Shown in pieces: positions 46,849 through 60,200 of a DNA stretch of 64,000 bases. The notes beneath the pieces were generated by a model. That model made no database searches. It saw only the letters and a list, made by a program, of their open reading frames with translations, and was not told the DNA's origin. The position numbers were made by a program, and so were the translations under genes. Where the stretch lies: positions 1-64,000 of the forward strand of contig JAVKOQ010000061.1 of NCBI GenBank assembly GCA_031835245.1, written 5' to 3'. The DNA comes from Balamuthia mandrillaris. Taxonomy: Eukaryota > Discosea > Longamoebia > Balamuthiidae. Each line of letters begins with the position of its first letter. The stretch's first letter is position 1.

Positions 46849-49800
46849 ATGATGCAACAACCGTTGGAGGAGGCGAGAGCGTTGGAGGCGATCATGAAGG
46901 CCTTTCGGGAGGAAGACTTTAGGGAGCAAGAGGCCGACTTGCAGCGTCTCGGCAAAGCCTTTGACAAGGTGATTCAACGGCCAGAGCTGCTCCTCAAAAG
47001 CGCTGAGCTTAACCAATTATTCACTGAGGTTTGCATCGACCCGCTTTCTTGCTGAAGCAATACTGATGTAACTATTACTACTCCTTCTACTTCTCCTTCT
47101 CCTTCGTCATTGTTGCTGCAGAGCGTAAACCAACTGCAAGGATCTGATGTGGAGTGGAAGGTCTCCTTCAAGTCGCCCGGGTTCTACTTCCTGCTGTTGC
47201 ACTGCGACAAGAGGGTGCGCGCCTGGGCGAGTGGCATGGTCGAAGACAAGCTTGGCCTTGTGTCCCCTGAGGAGTGGCCCATAGTGCTACCTACCTTACA
47301 GAGAGCCATGGGTAACCTTCTTCCATTTCTGTTGTTTCTTGTCGTTTCTTTCTTGCTTTCTTTCTTTCCATTTCTACTTTCTCTCATTCTTTCTCTCATT
47401 CTTTCTCTATCTGGATTGATCTGTCATTCTAAAACATTCTATTTGCTTACATCAACAGAGGTGTTAGAGTTTGGGATGCTTGACATGGTGGAGGAGGGAA
47501 CATCCCAAGTTTTTGCTAATGTATTCACACACGAACGTGAACCGTTTTGGGAGGGCTTGCACAAGCTGCTTCAACGTTTAGACGCTGGCACAATACGGGA
47601 ATGCTTTGTGAAGGCTTTTCCTGGTATTCATATACTTCCAATGAATGAGCGAGAGAAGGGCGAGAGAGAGAGAGAGAGAGAGAGAGCAACAGGTAATGGA
47701 CTGACACATTTTGTTATTTTTCAAAGGGTTCTTTGAAATAGCGTTCAACCATCTGTCGTATACATTTATTTATTGTCTGAAGTGCATGCAAGTACTTGCT
47801 GACGCCTTAGGTATTTTTCTCTCTTCTTGCGAAAAGAGGACATTCTATCATTATATTCTCATCTCTTTTATGTTCTAATTCTCTTTTATTACTCTTGGTT
47901 TCTTTTCTCTTTTCTTTCTGATCTTTCAATAAAAGGATACTTTGTATGGATTGAACATGCGGTTACGGCAACTTCTGTTCGCGACATCACTCTTAGCTAC
48001 TGCGTCGGTGCTGCTGCCGATGACACAACGTTCTTTGCATGTTTGGAGTTCTTACACCCGTTTCTTCGGTCGTTGGTGGCCTTTGAAACGGCGTTTGTGC
48101 TGGAGGTGGACCACATTATTAACGTTTTCAATGAGAAAGTCCTAAATTCCTCTCAATTTTCGGAACGAGCGAAGCATGTTGCTATCAAGCATATTTTTCA
48201 GTTTATCCTTTTGAGGTGCGCTGCCTCTCTAGCTTCTTTTTTTTTCCTATGCTCGATTCGTTCATATGCTGTTGTCTCGTTTGCTTTTTATTTTCTCCCT
48301 ACGCCTTCATCTTCTTTTCTCTATTCCATTAAAAGGAAATACTGACCATTTTACGTTTATCAGTTTTTCAAGTACTCCTCCTCAACTTCCGTTGGGTTCG
48401 CTTCCAATATGGGGACCCTTACTCGTCACATCGGTCTGCTGCTCCACAGAAGAGAGTCTTTCGGAGGTGGCCGTGCAACTGCTTCGCAAAATCATCCTTT
48501 CTGATATCACAAACTTGCGACAATATTTCTTTGACCATCTTGTACAGCTTGAGCAAAGTCAAGACGACAACGGGAAAGTGGACCCACAGCTGCGAATAGA
48601 GTTGGCGAGGAAGTTGGACGTGAATCCGATGCGAGGCTTTGTTTGGTGCGCAGAAGTGTGGAACACTTTACTTCCCGTTGGGCATGACGATCAACAAGAC
48701 TCTTCAGGAGGAGGAGCCACAGAATACCCCAATAACCTTAGCAGCAACAATAGTATCAACAACGAAGAAATAGCTCAACGGATCTTGCACATGCCATTTC
48801 CTCTGCACGTGCAATTGCTTTGCACCTTCAATGATGTGGCCCTATTGGATAGCAAACACTTGACTTGTCTGCATGATGTAGAGCAGGAGGACCCTTTGTC
48901 TATGCACGAGAGTGACCGGAGATGTGGAGAGACTCTGGTGCGGTATCGTGAGCGGATGGCCAATTATCTTTCGTATCTGCGGTTGAGTTCGGACCTGGTT
49001 AGAGAGCTGCTGAACTGTACGAACGTGGTCTATGCGTTATTCTCGTTTCTGGTCAGTCCGGAGCGAAAGGTCCGTTTTCAAATGGAAGCTCTCCTGAAAA
49101 GGTGCGTGTTTTTATTAGTGTTGTTTTTTGTTGCATTGTTTTATTTGACCAATATGTAATAGTCGAGGTGGAGGACTTATTATGGACACGTTGAAAATGT
49201 TAGTGTCTACCTATTCACTGCCCCTGGTAGAAGGCATTCGCGACGTTCTTCGTGACGTTATAATGGTGAAGTACTTTTACTGTACATTATAAAGAAAATC
49301 ACGCTAATCTGTTTGAACTGATAAAAGGTTGGCGTATCAGCTTGCTACGACTCTTGGCAGCATTTGTTTCTCTTCATAGACAAGCTGCTACCTATTATTC
49401 AAGAGCACGCAAGTGGAAAAGACAAAGAGGAGAAGCTGGCTATCAACAACGCCATGGAAGAGATTTACCGTTTGTTAGCAGAAACAACTGAAGATATAAT
49501 TGCTAATTCTCAAGTAAATCCGATAATCTCTCTCTCCCTCTCTCTCCTCTTTCTCTCTCTCTCTCTCATCTTTATTTAATTCCTTTGCTTGTGAACTATA
49601 GTTCTTTGCGGAAGAGCCCACCTACGAGTTGACGCTAAGTGAATTCTTAGAATTCTTTCAAAAGCATGGCAGCAAGCTGCTTGTTCACACTATGCCCTCT
49701 ATCAAAGACACGTCGGAGGAAGAAGAGGAGGAAGCGCCAGAACGCACAATCGCCATGCTGGAGCGCCATTCCTCGTGGTTTCCATCCTTTTTCGAGTTGG

Positions 49801-52800
49801 CAACCAACAGGAATCACGTCATTAATGCTCGCTGGTTTGCTTGCCTTATCGTGATTTTGATAGGTTTGCTACTGCAGCTCTTTATTTTTCTTCATTGTTT
49901 TCCCCATTACATTTCTGTATTTGTTTGTGGCAGAATTACGGAGGCATGAAATGGAGCTACATGAGACTTACAGAGCGGCGTGCATCCACATGCTGCAAGA
50001 CGGTTCTTTGAACGACACACAAGCTCTACAGTTGGCGGAGTTCTTCCCAGGCGCGGTTGGCACTCTTGGGTTAAAATGGAACATGCGTGAACTACCAAGT
50101 TCTTCTGATAGTCAGCAGCGGATATCTCCTCTTACCATTTCTTCTTTGTCATCGTCGTCATCATCACCATCTTCTTCTTTCTCATCTTTAGCTTCTCCCG
50201 GTTTCTCTGTAACCTCTGCTCCTGCTCCTTCAACGATTGAAGCTCCGTCATCACTGCTTGTTACAGTACCAAAGGAGGTGACCCCATTCAAACAAACGCT
50301 TTCTTCACCAAAACAAAAAGATTCCAAGCAGCAAACCATTCCCTCTATGTTTCAAGCAGTGCAAAGAAATCCTTATACTTCGTTTCCATCATCTGGTAGC
50401 TCTTCTTCTCAGTCTTCTTTATCTTCCTCTTCCTCTTCCTCTTCCTCTTCCTCGTCATTTTCTTCTTCTCTTGCTTCTTTGGCATCAACACCTTCTACCT
50501 CGTCTCTCGCTCCTCCTTCGCTTGGAGCAAGCAAGAAGAAAACGCCAACGTCTACAAAAACGACTGACAGCAAGACAGACATTGGTTGGAACTATGGGTG
50601 GGGTGTAAAATATGAACAGCTTAACGCAGGCAATACTTCATCACCGTCGTCATCAACACCCAAATTGTCGTCTTCATCCTCAACCTCATCTACTGTAATC
50701 GATTCTAATTTTCACTTTGACCAATTCGCCAAGTGGCAAAAGAAAAAGCCAAAATCTACCTCCTTGTCCTCCACCTCTTCCTCATCTTCTTCCTCCTCAT
50801 CTAAAGCTGCAGCTTCTCTTAAAACAACAGCAGCTCGTCCTGCTTTACCAAAATCAAGTCTAAAGAACAAAGAGCTTCGTCTCCTTCGCGGAAACGCCAG
50901 ATCTATCGCTGCTGCCCGACGGGGACAAGGGCATGTACAGACACAAGGAGGAAGCTCTCGATGGGCTATGACGAGGAGCATGCTTCAAAATCGTCAAACT
51001 TCTTCCTCTAAATGGCACCCCGACTCCTACTTGGACGAGACGGAGGAACTACAGCAGGTTCATGGCAGACAGTTGTTGAAAGAAGTGACGGCGGAGCACA
51101 TACACAACAGGGAGAGAGAGAAGACACAGATGATAGGGTCCCATGCCACATCCTACAGCAGACAAGCTAAGGTGATAGAGCTGTCAAACGTTACTGCTAG
51201 TTCTGTTTTGCAGCAAAGACGGTACATGGAGGAACAGCAGCTGGCTAAGCAGATGATGGCCCCTCCTTTGACACTTTTGCACGATAAGGTTCTTTGTTGG
51301 GACTACTTTCACTTAGAACAAGAGGTAGGTTTCTGGCTTTTCTTCGCCTGCCTTTCTTTTTGTCAAAAAACTCAATCTTATCATAATGTCGTACGAAGGA
51401 ACGACCTATTACAGCAAAGGTGCCGATTCATTTTGAGTCGGTGGCTCAATACAAAAGTACGTTTCTGCCGTTGTTATTGGAAGAGTTCAGAGCATCGCTG
51501 CAACAGGAGAAAACAGAGAATGCCCACCCAGAAGTACGTCAAATGAGGGTAGTGCAACTGTCCCGAGTGGATAATTATCACATGGTCCATGTTCAACGTC
51601 CTTTGGATTCCACCGTTAACCTGAACGAGTTTTTGGAAAACGACGTGATGCTCATTTGCAATACGGTTCTTTTTTCTTTTTCTTTTGCTTTTTGTTAGTC
51701 TCTCACAAGTATCTTTCTTTATAGAGTTATGCACCTGATAAGAGTGGGCTCCACATTTTAGGAATTGTGGAAAAGAAAGAGGTATACAGAAAGGAAGCGC
51801 TTGAAATCTTGCATATCAAGTTGAGCGCATCACACCCTCGTGGTAGGATGATTCACTCGTGGTTGCGCGAAAACAGTGTTTATCCTTTGCAAAAGGTACC
51901 GTTGTTATTCCTTTGTTTGTTACTGTGTGTAGACTTAAATATCAAACCAAACAAAAAAGGTAGGGCGCATTAGCACCACAAACAGAGAGTATCAAGCATT
52001 ACAAGCAATGCAATACTTTACTTTGAGCCCAGTCATCCTTAATCCACTCGCTACTCGACCCACTCAATCCAACTACGATGGTAGCCCCTCCCGCGTGTTG
52101 CCTTCACGATTGAAAGCCGTGTTTGAGCAAGCTTTCAATCCATCCCAATTGGTTGCCATTGAGGTACGTTTTTGAATTAAAACCCACACTTACTCCACTT
52201 TTTCGTTGTTTTAACAATTCTCTTCCTTGTTGAATGGTACCCACAGCAATCGTTGGCCGCTTTGGACGAATTTGTGCTGTTGCAAGGCCCACCTGGTATT
52301 CCATCTTGCTCTCTTGTGCGCTTAATGTTTCGTCTAACTCTACCGCAAATAAAGGTACAGGAAAAACAAGAACGATTCAGGGCCTGATAAGCGCTCTGCT
52401 CGCCACAAACACTGAGGAAATGGACAAAAATCAGAAAGCCATTCTTGTTTGTGCTCCCTCAAATGCAGCGGTTGATGAGATATGCCTGCGGTTATGTGCC
52501 TCTGGTGTGTGGAATGCTCAGGGGCAACTGGTGAGACCCAACATGGTTCGCTTTGGTGTTGGCAGCTCTGCCAACCCTGCTCTGCAGGACATCAGCATCG
52601 AGAATCTCTTAGAACAAAGATTTCAAACCAAAATAGTGGATGCGGAGTTTCGAGCTTATATCCTTTCTATTTTTCTTTCATCTTTTATCTTTCCTTGCTT
52701 ATCCCTGCTTTCTCCTTTTTGCTTGATTCTTTCCTGGATGTGATGCCTTGACTTATCCCGACTTCACCTCGCGAGAGTATTCTTCAAGAGATCAACTCTA

Positions 52801-55348
52801 AAAACACCGAGATAAGCACCGTAATGGCCGAAAAAGAGCTAATTAAAGAAGAGCTAAGACAGGCGCAACTGTCATCCATTCCAACAACCGAACGTGAAGC
52901 CATCTTGCGAGCAACAGAGGCTGATGTTAACATGCGGCTACGCGAACTGTTCAAACAAAAGGACGACCTCTATCAACGAAAGAAAAAAGTGGAAGCTGAT
53001 ACCCAACAGGCCGCACTGCATCGAAAAGAAGGAGAGAAGGAAATATTAGACCAAGCAGATGTTGTGCTGACAACATTGAGTGGAAGGTACCACAACCCCT
53101 AAGTATTGTTGTTCTTCTCGTTCTCTTTCCGTGATTAGTGTTTATCTTCATGTTTTTCCCCCCATAATAGCGGTACCGATTGCTTTGCGAACTTATCTCA
53201 TGGATTCGAAACGGTGATCATTGATGAGGCAGCTCAGGTTTGTTTTCTTCTGTTCTGTTCTCTTTATGTATTCTTGCCTCTTTGTTTTGTTGCTAACGCT
53301 TCGGGCTGTTTGATGTAGGCGGTAGAAGTGTCTACGCTTATACCTTTAAAATATGGCTGTAGGCGCTGCATTTTGGTGGGAGATCCCACCCAGCTGCCAG
53401 CAACGGTTATTTCAAAGACTGCAGCCAATTATCTCTATGAGCAAAGCCTTTTTCAAAGATTGCAGGCAGCTGATCATCCTGTCTTAATGCTTAATGTGCA
53501 GTATCGAATGCATCCCTTGATTAGGTTTAGTCATTATTTTCTTTCTCTCCTTTTGCCAGTTCTATTTCTCTTTTCTTCTCTATGTCCTCTCTTCTCCCTC
53601 GTTTCATGTCGTCTCTGCTCTGTTATTGTATCTTTCTCCATTCTTAACTCACCTATTCCAAAGAGAATTTCCTTCAAAGCATTTTTATTACGATCGATTG
53701 ATAGACGGCCCAAACATTGACACTTCGGAGGGAGGTCAGTACTGCCAGTTATACCACGCTGACCCACGCTTTGGCCCATTTCTGTTTTTTGACGTTGAAG
53801 GCTCGGAATCTCAAAGAACGTCCTCCTTTGCAAACGTCAATGAAGTAAAGCAATGTTGGAAGCTTTTCGCCCAGCTTAGCTTTTTACATCCAGAAATAGC
53901 GGTAATTATGATTTCTCTCTCTTCTTGACTTGCTTGTTGTAACAATATCTTGTTATTTCTCCCTCCACTTCTCTTCTATGAGCAGTGCAACAGTTCTATC
54001 GGTATTATTACGCCTTACAAGCAACAACGGAACCACCTGCGGAATTTTTTCCAGAAGAAGCTCGATCCTCCCGCTTTCAGCAAGTTGGATATCAACACAA
54101 TCGTATCCTTTTTCATCATAACCGAGAAGTTGAAGTGACAGAAAAGAGCGGAGAGCAGAGAAGCAACCAACATTTTTTTCTTTAACAGATTATCCCTTTA
54201 GGATGGCTTTCAAGGTTGCGAGAAGGACATTGTCATATTTTCCTGCGTGAGGGCTCATTCTGGAACAAACATTGGCTTCTTGGCAGACGTTCGGAGAATG
54301 AATGTTGCCCTGACGCGTGCACGTTTTGCTCTATGGGTCGTTGGTCACTCACCTCTGTTATCGCAGAACTCGGATTGGGCTGCTCTTATAGAGTTTGCCA
54401 AACGAAAAAATTGCTGTACTATTCTTTTCCTTCTCCCACTCTTCTCTTTTCTTTTGTAGCTTACTTGTAGTTCTGTTCTCTTGTGTTACACTAGACATAA
54501 GCCCTTACCAAGCCCGCAGACTCTTTGCACACTCAACGTCTCACTCTTCTTCCTACTCGTCATACGGTTCCTATGGAAGCAGCGATGGCGGTAGTCTTAA
54601 AAGGAGCGGCGATTCCTCTTCGGCTCAAAAGAGAAAAACGCGCACAGTGCCACAGCTGGCAGCTCGCTCTCGCTCTGAAGAAGTTGCGCCGAGCAGTTCT
54701 TATCACAAGCAAGAACCCCCATACAAAAAGCCTAGAAGCAATTCTCCGTCATCTTCGTCCACTCGTTCCACTTCCACTTTTCGTTCTTCAATCCCTCCTT
54801 CTTCGTCATCCTCTTCTTCTTTTGGTATGGGATCACAAAGAGAACACCACGGTAGAGCTCCAACATCAACAGCAACTCAGACAAGACGGAACGTGCCTCC
54901 TCATCATACTTCATCATCTTGCGCAACTTCTTCTATGAATACAAATCAACAGCAGAAACCTGTACGTCCTCCTGAATCTGACGAAGCAAAACTAGCACGA
55001 TGGAGGCAGAAGAACGCTGGTCGCATAACGGGTCCTACCATCGTCAATAAACCCTCCGAAATCAAACTCTCCTCCTCTTCTTCGCTCACAAACAAACGAC
55101 CAGCCTTACCAAATAGACGACCTTCTCTTGCAGCATCTTCTTCTTCTTCATCTTTGCAAACAGCAGACCGCGGAAGATCGATGGCCATGGCGTTGCCTTT
55201 GCCCGCTTTAGTTTCTCCTTCTTCCAGTTCTTCTGCTTCTTCGTCGACTTTTCCTTTGGATAACATTTTGGAAGACATGAATCGAGAGCAGAATCAACAA
55301 CCGCAACAACAGCAGCGGCAGCAACGACCCCGCCGTTCCCTTCCTTAA
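46849..55348 (+). CDS. SEN1: Sen1/senataxin-type RNA-DNA helicase
   Basis: Superfamily 1B helicase that unwinds RNA-DNA hybrids in transcription termination and R-loop removal. Twenty-two exons give 2193 residues in one frame. Exons 1-9 encode a helical N-terminal domain like Sen1_N. Exon 10 (49934-51324) holds a long Ser-rich linker. Helicase motifs: VGRISTTNREYQAL (near 51965), Walker A GPPGTGKT split by an intron (52290/52355), APSNAAVDEI, DEAAQAVEVSTLIPL (motif II, 53225-53340), VGDPTQLPA, VQYRMHP, IGIITPYKQQ, DGFQGCEKDIVIFSCVR and NVALTRAR (near 54300). A Ser/Gln-rich, basic tail ends at 55348. Introns 52658-52752 and 54103-54201 are U12-type. The order of all motifs is normal; the tail is not conserved. 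Confidence 0.95.
52658..52752 (+). other. U12-type AT-AC intron in SEN1
   Basis: Starts ATATCCTTTCT and ends GCCTTGAC; 95 nt. The flanking exons join as EFRAFIPTSPRES, which restores the downstream frame. TTTCCTGGAT places a branch A about 14 nt before the 3' splice site. A GT-AG choice does not keep both exons in frame. Confidence 0.85.
54103..54201 (+). other. U12-type GT-AG intron in SEN1
   Basis: Starts GTATCCTTTTT (the U12 5' consensus with G) and ends CCCTTTAG; 99 nt. TTCTTTAAC lies about 16 nt before the acceptor and fits the U12 branch site. The junction gives DINTIDGFQGCE, the conserved motif V region. Confidence 0.88.
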
Positions 55349-55454
55349 AACGGGGTAAAGAGGTTTGTTTGCTTCTCTGTCTTTACTTGAAACACAAAAC
55401 AATGAAGCAAACGGTAAATGTAAACAAAATAACAAAGAAAAGATATTACTGCAG

Positions 55455-55817
55455 TTAAAGCTGCTCGACAAACTTTTCAAACTCCGTCACTGGCTTCCCT
55501 CTTGCATAGAACGAACGCTCCTCTGCACTGCCCTTCACTTTCAGCCGAATGATGGAGGTACCCTTCATCCTGTATTTCTGGTGTACGCTCGTCTGGGCCG
55601 CCAGCTTCTCTGCTTTCCTCTTGAGCTCCTCCCACTGGGCCAGGGTGATCTCTTTGGAGACGTCCGGGCCGCCGTCGTACTCCCCGCTGCTGCTCTCCAT
55701 AGGGGTGAGGCCGTGGTAGTGCAGGTGAGCCGAGGTGGAGCCCTCCGCGGGGTTGTAGGTGACGGTGTAGCTGTTGCCCACGCCGTCGACGTAGACTATG
55801 GATTCGGTCATGTTCAT
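55455..55817 (-). CDS. Small unknown protein
   Basis: From ATG at 55817 the frame gives 120 residues: MNMTESIVYVDGVGNSYTVT, ASTSAHLHYHG-like strands, then KEITLAQWEELKRKAEKLAA and GTSIIRLKVKGSAEERSFYA to FVEQL. It looks like a compact alpha/beta protein with no signal peptide. I do not recognise it. A purine triplet tract (AAC/AAG on this strand) lies directly upstream and keeps the frame open to 56111, but the Arg/Thr/Lys run it encodes is unlikely to be translated. The gene is convergent with SEN1, 106 bp apart. Confidence 0.6.
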   Translation of the reverse strand: MNMTESIVYVDGVGNSYTVTYNPAEGSTSAHLHYHGLTPMESSSGEYDGGPDVSKEITLAQWEELKRKAEKLAAQTSVHQKYRMKGTSIIRLKVKGSAEERSFYARGKPVTEFEKFVEQL

Positions 55818-55819
55818 TC

Positions 55820-55857
<38 letters not shown>

Positions 55858-56013
55858 CTTCTTCTTCTTCTTCTTCTTCTTCTTCTTCTTCTTCTTCTTC
55901 TTCTTCTTCTTCTTGTTCTTGTTCTTGTTCTTCTTCTTCTTCTTCTTCTTCTTCTTGTTGTTCTTGTTCTTCTTCTTCTTCTTCTTCTTCTTCTTCTTCT
56001 TCTTCTTCTTTTT
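55818..56013. repeat. (TTG)n/(TTC)n triplet tract upstream of the small minus gene
   Basis: About 12 TTG units followed by blocks of TTC with TTG interruptions; nearly 200 bp. Both strands stay open in several frames across it. Confidence 0.9.
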
Positions 56014-57021
56014 TCTTCTTCTTTTTCTTGAGTCTTCTTTTCGGCGAAGGGTTGCACCGGATCTGACGTCATAATATCTTTAAAAGGAAAATGTTCGGTT
56101 AAAATATCCATGTTTGGTAATTTTCGATCGTGAACTAGCCAATCACAACGCTGCTAAATTCACGAGGAAGAAACGCAAGACCCGTTCTTTAGGAGGGGAA
56201 TGGTGTCTGGTGGGCGGGGCCACGCTTCCAAGGATGGAGGATATGGCACGCAGAATGTTCCCAGGCGGCACGGGTCGTAACACCATCAGACACACTAAAC
56301 TCCAGCAGCCAATAAAACGAGACCCAACAGCTGAGTTCAAGATGATAATTGTAAATAGGATCGATCCTGTGCACGAACCCCAAAAATGGCCCCCTCCCCC
56401 TCCCTCCCCAGTTCAACTCTCGCGTATCTTTTTCCATGAGTTCACCATTAAATTTTTATCGATTTTTTGCCACCCACAGGAATCCCTCACGGCGTGCAGG
56501 TTGTCTCTCTCTCTCTCAACAACACTCAAACCACGGTTCCGCAGCAAACCGCGCGCAAACACACCAAAACCCGCTCCCCCTCCCTCTCTCTCTCTCTCTT
56601 TTGCTCTCGCTCTCTCTCTCTCTCTCTTCCCAGCCATACTATTTTTTTTTGTTTCCTATTCGTTCCGCCCCTACCTTAACAGGTTTTAAGGAGGTCTATA
56701 ACGCCATACAAAAAAAATAATTATTTTAAAGCTGTTTAATTTCTTTCTTTCTTTCTTCCTTTTTCAAGAAACCGAACGCCTCTCTCTTTCTTCCTCCCTC
56801 CTCTTTTTCCCCCCTGCAACCGATCGAACGCACACACGACACTACGCACACAAAAGATGGAATTCACGGACGGTACGTGCGCTCGTTTTTTTCAAACTCC
56901 CCCCCTTTTTTTTTTTTTGATTGATTTGATCTATTTTTTTTTTTTTTTCGTTGTGTGTGACGAGGACAAGTTTGATTTTATTTGCTTTGTTTTTTCGTTT
57001 TTCTCATCCAACTTCTCATCG
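56014..57021. promoter_or_regulatory. Intergenic region upstream of methionine synthase
   Basis: Contains CCAATCA-type boxes (56138, 56308), a GGGCGGGGCC box (56212), CT runs and a poly-T stretch just before the coding start. An ATGGAATTCACGGACG|GTACGT string at 56857 could be a short upstream exon, but no good acceptor joins it to the main gene. No other gene is supported. Confidence 0.4.
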
Positions 57022-57164
57022 ATGATGATGAACAAAAACGGAATAGAGCGAACACTGAAGCTGAAGGCCTTGTTGGACAAGCAAATACTGATCATGGACG
57101 GTGCCATGGGCAGTATGATCCAAACCTACAGCCTCTCCGAGGAGGACTTTCGAGGTAGTGCTTT

Positions 57165-57218
<54 letters not shown>

Positions 57219-60200
57219 GCTTTTTCACTTTCACTCCATTTGTTGCTCACTGTCACCTTCGCTTTCGCTTTCGCTTTCATCCTCTCGCATCGTACGTGCC
57301 AAAGGGGAGCGCTTCAAGGACCACGAGCACCCTCTCAAAGGCAACAATGATCTCCTCTCTCTCACTCGACCCGATATAATCGAAGAGATTACCACGGTCC
57401 TTTTCTCTCGTTCTCTCGCTCTCTCGCTCTCTGCTCCGCTCTGCCTTTCTCTCTTCTGCTTCTCTGTCTCTCGTTCTCTCCCTCTCGCTAACGCGCTTGT
57501 CACAATAGAAATACCTTGAAGCGGGCGCCAACCTCGTTTCCACCAACACCTTCAACTCCACTTCCATCTCTCAGCATGATTACCACTTGGAACCTATCGT
57601 ACGTTTCAGCCTCACTCCTTAACCTCTCTCTCTCTCTCTCTCTCTCTCTCTGGCCTGTGGACGGTAGTTTTACGGTAATGAACCTCTCCTTCAGGTGTAC
57701 GAAATGAACAAAGCCGCCGCCCAGGTGGCCCGCAAGGCCGTCGAGAAGATCCAAGAAAAGGATCCGCACACACCTCGCTTTGTGGTCGGAGTGTTGGGTC
57801 CAACGAACAGAACGGCTAGCATTTCTCCCAAAGTGGAGGATCCTGGCTTCAGGAACGTCAGTACGTACTTTGCTTTGTGTTTTCTCGTCGTATGCTTCTT
57901 GCTTCTTGCTTCTTCTCAACAAACAATGGACGAGGATGATGTTCAATCAAAACTGCGTTATCTTCCTGAACATTCACTGTAGACATCACTGTTTACTGAG
58001 TCCTTTTGCTGCTCTCTCTTATTTATCTTATATGTTGTACTTCCTAACTGCATGATTTTCTAACTGTTCACTCAACGATAGCTTTTGATGAGCTTTCTGA
58101 AGCATACAAGGAACAAGCCAGAGGTTTGATAGATGGCGGAGTGGACGTGCTCAACGTAGAAACCGTCTTTGATACCTTGAACTGCAAAGTTTGATCATCG
58201 CCCTCCTCTATCCCTCTTCTTTGTTTGTATTTCTTACCATTTTATTTGTAGGCTGCTCTCTATGGTATTTTGGAACTATTCGAAGAGCCTGATTATCCTC
58301 GCATTCCTCTCTTTGTGCGTATCTTTTCCTTGCACCATATATTCATTGTGTCTCATGACAGTTCACTTTGCGTTTTTGCCAAAATGCCAGGTCTCTGGAA
58401 CTATCATCGACAAAAACGGTCGTACCCTCTCTGGCCAAACTGTGGAAGCCTTTTGGACCAGCATTTGTCATGCCAAACCCTTGTGGTACATCGTCCTTAC
58501 GCCTCTCTTTTCTTCTTGCTTCTCTCTTTGTCTCAACAGCACCTACTTTCTAGTGTCGGATTGAACTGCGCTCTCGGTGCCGTTGAAATGAGGCCCTTCC
58601 TCCAACAAATCGCTCGCATTGCCACCTGCTACGTCCATTGCTATCCCAACGCAGGCTTACCTAACCCAATGGGCGGTTACGACGAGACCCCTGATACCAC
58701 TGCCACTTATCTGAGTGAGTTCACGATGGATGGCCTTATCAACATTGCAGGAGGATGTTGCGGCACTACACCTCCTCACATCGCTGCTGTAGCCAAGTAT
58801 CTGAAGGACAAGCCACCAAGGAAGATCCCTGTGTTTGAGCCTAGGCTCTGTCTCTCTGGTTTAGAGGTCCTGACATTTACTCCGGATCTGAACTTTGTGA
58901 ACGTGGGAGAAAGATGTAACGTCACTGGCTCTCGTGTGTTTGCTCGTCTCATCAAAGAGAATCAATACGAGGTAAAAATTCCATCCATTATTCAGTATTA
59001 TAAAGGCGATACTAAGCCCATAATCTACCACTATAGAAAGCAATTGATGTTGCTAGGGTGCAAATCGAAAACGGAGCGCAGATCTTGGACATTAACTTTG
59101 ACGAAGGCATGTTGGACGCCCATGCTGCCATGAAAAGGATGCTCTGCCTGTTGGCCTCAGAGCCGGATATTAGCAGAGTTCCCATCATGGTCGATTCCTC
59201 AAAGTTTGATGTCTGCATCACTGGTTTGAAGCACTGCCAAGGCAAGTGCATCGTGAACAGTATCTCTTTGAAGGAGGGAGAGGAAGATTTCTTGGAGAAG
59301 GCCAAAATCTGCCGACGCTTTGGTGCTGCCGTTGTTGTTATGGCCGTATGTGTTTTGTTTCTTTATATTTTTCCCTTCTTCTTGTGCTCTTCTTATGCCC
59401 TCTCTCTCGAACTATGAAACTAATTTTTTGCTTCGAATTAACATTCGAACTTATCTCATAAGTTTGATGAAGAGGGACAAGCCACATCCACTGAAAGAAA
59501 AGTTGAAATCTGTACTCGATCTTACAAGTTGTTGACAGAGAAGGCGGGCTTCCCTCCCACCGATATAATCTTTGATCCCAACATCTTGACCATCGCTACC
59601 GGCATTGGTAATTTTTTTCTCATACTTCTACCAGTTCTCCTTTGTAAGTGTTCTTACTTTTCTGTTTAGATGAACACAACAACTACGCCATCAACTTTAT
59701 TGAAGCTGTAAAACAGATCAAGGAAACGCTTCCTTACACAAAAGTACGTCCTTTCTTTATTTCTTTTAGCACAACTTATTGACTGCAGTTTGTTTGCTGT
59801 GACTACAGGTGAGTGGAGGAGTTTCCAATCTTTCCTTCTCTTTCAGAGGCTACGATAAGCTCCGAGAGGCCATGCACAGCAGTTTCTTGGTAAGTAATTC
59901 AAGTCTGTTTGCCAGAAGACAAAGCCAAAGATGATAACACAATGCGACTCTTCTTTTGTATGTTCAGTATCACGCAATCAAAGCGGGAATGGACATGGGC
60001 ATCGTTAACGCAGGAAATCTGCCAATCTACGATGATATTGATAAGGACCTGTTGAAACTCATAGAGGACGTGCTCTTCAACAAACATCCAGAAGCCACAG
60101 AAAAGCTGTTAGAGTTTGCTCAGTCTTACAACGAAAAGGGTCAAGCCAAAGCCAAAGTGGTGGATGAGTGGAGGACAAAGCCTGTTGAGGAGCGTTTGGA

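Noticed and set aside
56857-56872. Short first exon of methionine synthase at ATGGAATTCACGGACG
   Set aside because: A donor follows but no AG acceptor joins it in frame to the main start at 57022; it may be leader sequence.
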